From the NCBI RefSeq assembly GCF_019931215.1, contig NZ_JAIOUB010000002.1, positions 1-64,000 on the forward strand: a DNA stretch of 64,000 bases, in the 5' to 3' direction. The notes below the pieces were generated by a model. That model made no database searches and was not told the origin of the DNA. It worked only from the letters and a program-made list of their open reading frames with translations. Position numbers and translations under genes: made by a program. This DNA is from Alcanivorax limicola. GTDB taxonomy: Bacteria > Pseudomonadota > Gammaproteobacteria > Pseudomonadales > Alcanivoracaceae. Below are positions 26,501-35,500 of the stretch, in pieces (the stretch's first letter is position 1; each line of letters begins with the position of its first letter).

Positions 26501-29500
26501 ACGCTCAGCTGTGAGGGATTCGCTTCTTCGACAGACAGCATCCATGGGATGTCCACGCTTGACGTGCCGCCATACTGCACCTGCGAGGGGGCCAGCCATG
26601 CGAGTGCAGGGGGCGAGTAATCCACAACAAAGTCATGCCGCTCAGTCACCGTATTCCCCGCCAGGTTCGAGGCATGAATACTCAGCGAATGAGCGCCTTC
26701 TTGCCACGCGTCCCGGCCGTGACGAAGCGCAAGGTGGCGTACCGCATGCTCACCGTCCCACTGGCCGATCAGCTCGTCTTCGTAGTGCAACTGAACGTCG
26801 TACAGCTCCAGCAATGGATCAATGATATCCAACTCCAGCATAAACGGCGGGGTCAGAAAACCATCGGAAAGGCCCGACACATTCGCTATCGGTGCCACAG
26901 TGCTGATCGAGAAATATGCAGTCTCATGCTGCGTTATTGCGGCGTGCTCGCTCGATGTCGCAGTAATGGCAAGCTCATAGAGGCCATCTGCGTAGGCGCT
27001 GCCGTCAGGGCGCAATGCATCCCATGCCAGGTCGGTATCACCCGTCAGCAAATGAAGGGTCTCCGTATGGATCGGGGTTTGCGTGCCGGCAGGACGTATT
27101 GCCAGCTCCGCATGCACGGCCTCGGTCACAGACACGCGATATCGCAAAACATCCAGGCGCCCGTCCCTGTTCGGCGAAACATAGGGTGTGAGGATGGCCA
27201 GCGCTGCGATCAGATCTTCCCGTTCTGACACAGTGACAGGAATTCTTTGCTCGGTGCGGTTCCCCGCTCGATCAGTCGCTCGCCATATCAGCTCGTAGAG
27301 CCCGGAATGCCCATAGGTATTCCATTCACCAGCATAGCTGCGCAACCCGTCCTCGTTGGGCACCTTCCAGATATCAAGTGGCACTTCTGCCTCTGTCTCG
27401 GTATCTCGATAAACCAGATCAAGTCCCGAGGATGCCTCGGGGAGAGGATTGAGTTCTTCAAGCACGACGCCCGTACTGACCATAAGGCCAACCAGACTTC
27501 CCGCCTCAGGACGCACGTCAGACAATTTGGGTGCTGTGGTATCCACCACTATCCGGGGCACAAATTGAAGATCAACTCGCGACAGCTGGCCACAGTAATC
27601 TCTGAGTACCGGTACGATGGCGTAAATACCGTCGGCCAGCTTATCGCCCATCAGGGAAACATCCCAGTGGCTCTGATGCTGCCCCTCCAGGAGGGACGGA
27701 AAGCGCTTGATATCGCCTATATATTCGAAGCCTGAGCCTTCGACGGTAGTGTTCCGCCTATGGAGCTGCAACACCACCTCGCCCGGCTTGCTCACGCCCA
27801 ACTCCATCTGCAAGCCACCGAAACCGCTGATATCCGGATTGAGGTAATAGGTTCCGGCGCCCGTCCTTTCTCCTGAGGGAAGCACTATGCTGAGATCCGG
27901 TTGAGCGCCAGGACCTTCGAGGAAGAAGCCACGCTCTGCTGTGGTCGTATTGCCGGCCGCGTCAGTGGCACGCACCACGAGCTTGACGGCTCGCTCGACG
28001 TCACTGTCCGGCAACGCGGTTTCTCCAAGCGAGATCTGGCCCGAGAACGACAAAACACCTTCACTTCCTGGCCTGATTTCCTCCGTTAGATCAGAGGAAA
28101 AAAGCCTGACCCCTGATTCATTCTCTACAGAAGCCACCAGCGACAGCAACGAGGCAGGCGTGCTCCGAAGCGTCGCACCCAGCTCATCAAACACCAGGTA
28201 TTGTGTGAAGCTCGATGCAAGCAGAGAGAAATTACTCCGCACTAAATCCATGGATGGCTGCGCAGAAAACTGCCAATCCTCAGGCACAGCTCCCTGCTCA
28301 GAGGTCGATATATCATCGGCAAACACAATGCCGGCCGGATGCGAGAGGCAATGCGATGTTCCCTCGCCCGGCGTGTTGATTGACAACTCGGGAGGCGAGG
28401 AATCGATGTATATCGGAACATGCTGCGCTACACTACTGCCCTCCTCGTCCACCAGCCACAACAACACAGTTGTCGTTCCTTCGGGCCATCCGGTGACATC
28501 CAGCATGTACTCCTTGGCCCGCCCATTTGCCAGGGAATTATCCGTCAGCAACACATCATTCACATTGCCTTGACGGAGCAAGCCAATGGATAGCGACGAA
28601 AGCGGCACATTCCTCGAAGAGAGGGGCGCCACGATCAGCCGCGCCTGGTCAGACGCAGCGCCCACCGGCATCACCGCATAGGCCATGGCAAGGCACCTGG
28701 ATCCATAGGATGATGCATGTTCAGACAGCGGTATCGTACCGGCCTGATTTCTCGCCGAGGCGTACCAGGTGTAGCGATGGCAATCCAGAAGTGGAAGATT
28801 GGCCTTGAAATCCTGGCCAGGCTCATAGTCATGCATTGGAATGCTGGCCACCAGCGTCTTCGACCTGTAACGCTCGTCCTCATCACTACTCAGATGGACG
28901 TCTATCCAACCTGTTTCCATGGGCTGATATATTGTTCCGGAAAGAACGTAATCAGCACCTTCTTCGCTAACCCCTTTGGCCCGCCAGATAGGTCTGTTGA
29001 ATGGCAGCGCCTGGGTTCTGACCTCATCGCCACTATGACCCACAAGGACAAAGCGCAGCTCGGATGTTCCGCTGGCGGGTAGCTTTCGTGTATCCCACCG
29101 CAAATGGATACGCTGCCTGGTCATTTCCTGGACTGCATCTATCTCTGCACATACCGAGGTTTCTTCATTACCGCTGAAGCAACGTTCCCATTCTTGCGGC
29201 ATGAATTCGAGCACTCTGTCACGCTGCCATTCACCAGCGGGTCGTCCAGAGGTGCGAAATTCCGCAAAAACAGCTGCCGGCGGCGAGGTAAGCGTCTCGG
29301 ATATGAGGAATCCGGACGGCCCCCTTTCGTGATCGATGTCTTTATACCTGAAAACGCGGTTTTCCCTTCCCTCAGTGGCGATGCTGCCTCCGGCATAGGG
29401 CATCGACACCAGCATGGGGTGGAACATTGCGCCGTTCTTTAGCTCCGGCTTTTTGTAGGGGGCTTTCGCTGCAAGGAGAACAGCGCGATTTTGTGCCTGT

Positions 29501-32500
29501 GTCGGGACGTAATGCGTCACCGATCTGTTACCGGCATGATCCTGCGCCACAATCCTGTAGCGCTTGTTAGCAATGTCCGCCTCCTGAAGAGGCGCTTGCC
29601 AGAGAATAGCTTCCCCCGGGTCAGCGACCCGCTCTGCATCAAACGCTGACCAATGGTCAGCGCCATAGTCACTGTACTCAAACCGTACAGATGCAATATC
29701 GTCATCCTGGCTTGTCACATTCAGGAGAGTGTCTCTCACCAGAAAGCGGCAGGCATTAGACTGCGAAAGTGCGCCCGGCTCCAGATAACCCGACCCGGAG
29801 TGACCAACACACACCGCGGGATTTTCTGCCATACTGATCAAGAACGACGGCGGCGTGTTGTCAATCTTTACCCGATACTCAAGACCAAGAATGACTATCC
29901 GGTACTCCCCATCCGGCACAAGGCGACCGTCTTGATCACGACCATCCCAGAGTAGCGCGGCTTGCTCACCCACGAGATCGAACGCGCCCGAGAGCGTGCG
30001 AATCAAGGTATCACCGTAGAAGATATCGACGCTCAGATTGACAGGCGAGCGCACCCTGAAATTCAGGCTCAAGCCGTCTCCGCCAGTATCTGCAGACGGC
30101 GCAAACAGGTCATCACTCAGATATACGTCAGTGATGGGGCTGGATTCCGACCAAACAATATTCCGGGAAGCAATGTGCGAATTCCCCGCCTTGTCATGTA
30201 CAACAAGACGGACACGGTATCGCCCAGCGGCAGGCGGCACCCATGTTGCGATCAGCGCATCCACTTGCTCCCGACTACCAACAGGGCGAACTGGCCGCCA
30301 CTGCGTTTCCCCATGGGCCAGATACTCTACTTCAAACCGATCAAAATGCTTGTCTGTCGCAGTGCCATATATTTCGAGCCCGGCACCGCCAGCGGCCCGC
30401 ATGACACGCATATCCGCAGTGAGGTTATCCAGTGTATCCAGCGCATAGAGCTGCGGAACCCTGACCCCCTGCGGCCTGGTATTGCACGCACCCGGCATGG
30501 GGTAGTCGTGATACAGGAGCTTCCGCCCTTGAGGAGACAGCTGCAGCGATCTTCCCTGACTATCAACGTTCTGAAGTACTGGCCTGAAATCGACATGATC
30601 CCCAAACATCCTCAGGAGATACGGCGTCCGGCGGCCATGGTCGTATTGGTGCCAGAATCTGGTGTCATGGACCAGGACTGCATCATCACCCGGCAACCAT
30701 ACAAGGTCATAGGCGAAATCGAGCCGCTCCTCCTCGAGGTCAAACTCACCCGCCGATCCATATGCGCGAAAGCTTATATTGACAACATCGCCCTCAGGAC
30801 CGACAACCTCATCCAACGGCACAGAAAATTCATAGTAGCGATGCGGCCAATCGGCTTCTGGTGTCGATATGAAACTTACATTTCCCCATGGACCGCCTTC
30901 TGCATCTACGGCAAATGACCGTACACCGTCAGAGCGATGCACTCTGAGTTCAGCCCAGTCCCCGCGATCTTCGCGGGTGCTGTCCAGCGCAAAATCAAGC
31001 GCTGCGTAAAGGTATTCACCATCGCTGTAGGCATAGCCTCTGACCATGGCGGGCTTGTGCACGGTATCCGGGCGCGAAAATACTTCAAAGACAGGATCAA
31101 GTTCATATAGCGGCCCGTCGTGCCGTTTTGCAGCAGGCGGTCCGCGCGGCACCGGAACGCTATAGAAGCGCCTTCCATTGCCCTCAGGGTAGCTGAATGG
31201 CCGGATGTCAAGCTCAGACGGAGAAGCCTCCTGGGCAGTGATAAGCACTTTTCCGGAAAGGCTATCAATAGCGTCCCACTCCACCTCAATCATCTGCTCA
31301 TGCACGTCGACAAAAAGATAGTCGTTATCAAGCACATGGCTCAGCACATCCTCTCCTGTGCTCAGCATAGTCGCCCGGGACGGAGCAACCTGTCCTCCGG
31401 AACGGTCCAGCATGGTAAGGCTGTCTATATGCCCTTCCTCGTATCCCCGCTGGAAGATGCGTAGCCGGTACTTGCCATCTGCATCAGGCAAGACCCTGCC
31501 GAGGTCTATGACGTCTTTCGAGAATTTCTCTGCATGTCGCGTCTTTCCGACGTCAGTCCACGTGCTGCCATTCCACACCTGAAAGTAGAAGGAATGGGGC
31601 ACATCCTGGTGATAGAAAAGCTGCAGCTTTCTCACATCGCCACTGTCCATATCCAGGATGGACACATAACCCTGCATCTCGGAGCCGGCCGCACCGCCCA
31701 TGGTGAAGGCAATGCGCCCTCCATCCGGCGACCATGCTGGCGAATGAATGATCAGATCAGACCACTCATGCACTGTCGGCAACGGGTAGCTGTTGAGAAT
31801 GCCACCATCCTTGTCATGTATAACCAGCTTCTGATACTCGCTGCCCAGCGCAAAACGAGCGCCGTCTGGTGACCAGACCGGATTCATCGGATATTGCACC
31901 GATATGCGCCGCCGACCCTCACAGTCTCCCGGATTATCACAATAGACACTCAAGGCACCGTCTGACGGTTCCGGGCCTGAGCCACCACCCGGCCAGGACG
32001 CAGCCTGATATTCCCGGATATGGGAGAGACTACCGGATTCCGTATTGAGCACCCCGACGTAGCTTCCTTCCAAACCATAATCATATGTGGCCATATCGAT
32101 ATGTACGATGACGCGTTCGTGACTGTTGTTTGGGAGAAGCGCCACCCGGGGCCTCCGCCATACAGTTCCATACGTACCTGGAATAAGGCCTACGGCGTGG
32201 CCGTACGTAGCGTTATACACGCTCAGCTCACCATTTCTGTCTACGAGCGCGAATAGCGATCGCGTGTCACCGCCATACTCCGCATGCACCTGCTGGACAT
32301 CACCCAGCACCATGAGGAGCTCACCGGGCACTGTTGAATCAATGCGCCTTTCCCATATCTCATATTGCGGGCCATCGACAGCAGTCGGCCGCCACAAGCC
32401 GTAAGCAACATGGCTGCCCGGCTGATTGACTGCCAGAAGATCAAACCTCTCGGCATCCGGATGCTCATTGCGTGTAACAATGCTCGCTTCGTGATCCGAA

Positions 32501-35500
32501 TACAGCGCCGCTAAATGGATACCGTCAGGCATGCCTGGATAGAAATTTGAGTGATTCTTGCTGAAGAAAAGCATCTGCTCGTCCTGGGACAACCGCCATC
32601 CCATATCTTGAGATGCGTCTGTCGCGATATCACAGGACCTGCTTTCCACCCAACGTCTCTCAACGCTTTCTATCGCGCTGGTCAGTGATGACCTGTTGGT
32701 ATCAACCACGACATCTGCACTGGCAATTGCTGATCCTGTCGCATTCGATAGCCGGATCCTGTAAGCGCCGTCTGCGACCACCGCGCCGCTATTATTCTTG
32801 CCGTCCCATATAAATTGCCCCACCACGGACTCATCCATGGGAAGCGCATCCCGCACCTTCAGGCCCGATCTTGTTTCAACGGACAGGATGGCAGCTTCCC
32901 CTGCATCGCCGGAGATCTGCACGCGAACCTGATCCTGAACGCCGTCACCATCGGGCGATATGTAGGCGTGGTCGGTATAGATCAGGCCAGACTGTACGCC
33001 GACTGTCACACGTGCACTGTTGTTGGCTTTACTGGACTCTTCCACCTCACCTTCCGGATCGGCAACGATATGGTAGACCTCGCTTCCCTCACTGATGCCA
33101 TCTACCTGGAATATCGCATTCTCAGCTTCGCCTGCTGCGATATCCATGCGCTGAACACCGATAGCATTGTCCGGCTGCGCGCTCCCTTTATAAATTACTA
33201 CCGGAAAGTCACTCAGCGCCTGCTGGCCAATATTGTCCACTCTTGCGGAAATGGTGAACGGCTCCCCGGCTCTTGGCAGCGTCGGCTGTACAGAAATGGA
33301 GCCCGCACCAAGATAAGCGTCCGGCAATGACCGGACAATGAATGTTCTGAATGCGACATTGTCCGTACCGTCAAATTCTTCTATCTCGTTATCCGGATCA
33401 GCTACCACATACACCAATCTGTTTCCCGAACCTGCTATCTCTGGCCAGATCGCTGTGATTTCCGCAGAACCGGCAGCCGGCACCAGGGGCGCCGTAACAG
33501 ATGCGATGATGACACCGCCAGCACCGGGGTTACCGTCATAAAGCGCGACCTTTACATTATGTGCATCGAGATTTCCGGTATTATGAACGCGAGACTGCAG
33601 TGTAGCGCCCGCACCCTCTCTCAATGGATCGGGTATTACCACAAGATCATCGTGGCGGACTCGCAGATTGATACCGTCCAGCGCTTCCGCCTGAACACTG
33701 ACCTCAGCGCTGTTATTTTCCTTTGTCTTCTCAAGCACCAGGTTGTCCGGATCCACTTCAGCGATTACCACTACGCTTCCCGTCTCATCGACCAACCATG
33801 GCACTTCCAACTGCCGGCTTTCGCCCGCCGCCAGCACCATACTGATACGCTCAAGCAGCGTCACATCGGCGCCGTTTCTTATCCGTATATCAAGGTGCGT
33901 GCTCGGCGCATCCAGAGTACCCAGATTGGCAACGTCGACCCTTATGCCCACCGTCTGCCCGAGGGCAGGAGTGCCAACAACCGCAATCCCCGGCACGGCC
34001 AGATCCACAACAGCCTGGGGCACCACCCGCTTCGTAACCTGGTTGTTAGCGCTATTGCTTTCCTCAAGCAGCCCATCAGGATCTGCCACCAGGATGAATT
34101 TTCGCCCTCCGCCGGTGCGCCAGTCATAGCTGGCGGTAGCGAGAAAATCAGCGCGGCCAGCGATGTTCACGTGCTCTCGATGAAGCAGCGCGCGCTCGCC
34201 ATCCTGCTCGACCCACCATTCAAGCACCACGCCCTCGGCATTTACCGTGCCCACGTTCCGTACCACCGAAGACAGGCCTATGGTGACGGGAAGCTCTGAA
34301 ACTTCTCCGGAAGTCAGACTGATCGGCTGGGGCGCTATATCAATCTCCGCCGGGGGCACGTGGATTTCTACAGGAATGTCAGAAAGCCCCCCCTGACCAC
34401 CCGCCACGGCATGATTTCCATGTGGATCGACCACGATGTAAAGATGTTGTCCGCCACCATACCCACTGGTATCCCAGTGCAGCACCACGGAGACACCGCC
34501 CCCTGCCACCAGCGCAGGAATATCGATGATATCGATCAGGATGCCGCCATTGGCGGGGTCTCCCAGGTAGAGCGCCACTTGTGTCGCGGGCGCATTGACA
34601 AAGCCCTGGTTCGTGACCGTTACGGCAACGGGCAACAGGTCCCCGTCGCGCACATCGCCCTCCGGCATGCTGACCTCTGTCAGCGCCCAGTCGGGGAACT
34701 GCGCTGACTGGATAGCTGAGACGGCCAGCGCCGTGTTATGGACGCTATCGCCCCAGCTCCCGTTATCACTTTGGCTCTGTCTCAAGAAGTTGACCGCTGC
34801 GGCAGCATCAGCCTTGTCAAGCGCCTGCCCCTCGGCAAGTGCCAGCAGGCTCAATGCAGTCGAAGCAACGCCGTCCCCGATGGCGCCACTGGTGGACTGA
34901 CGCGCTGCGAGCCACTCGGCAGCAGCACCCCGGTGTGATTGCAACTGCTCAATCCCGGCAATGGCCCTTATCACTTCAGAGGTGGACGCCAGCTGACTGG
35001 CGCCGCCAGCAGTGATGCCCCAGCCGCCATCCGGGTTCTGGTCAGCGATCAGCCGAGCAAGTGCGCCGGGTATGATATCGGCTACATGCGCATGCAATTT
35101 CAGCCCCTGCACGGCAAGTGCGGTATCCAGCACGCTGCTTTGATCGTCTTTACCCAACCCCCAGCCGCCATCAGGACGCTGCCGCATGGCGAGCAGGTCC
35201 ACCGCTGCTGTCGAGAATGGCTTCAGGGCCGATGCCAGCCTGGCCAATGCATCGGTATCCTCAGCCTCGACCTCTCGCAACCACTGATCGGCACGGGCTC
35301 GGTCCTCGTGCGAATAGGCGGACGTCGTACTGGCGAGCACTGCATCGGCGAGCAAGGTGTCCTTGAGGGCCGTAGAAGTACGATCCTGCCACTGCCCCGT
35401 TTCCTGTTGCCTGTTGCGCAACCAGACAAGCGCCGAACCGAGCGAATACTCTCCTTCGCCGGGCATGGCATCATCGGCGACAATATCTGCCTCACCGGTT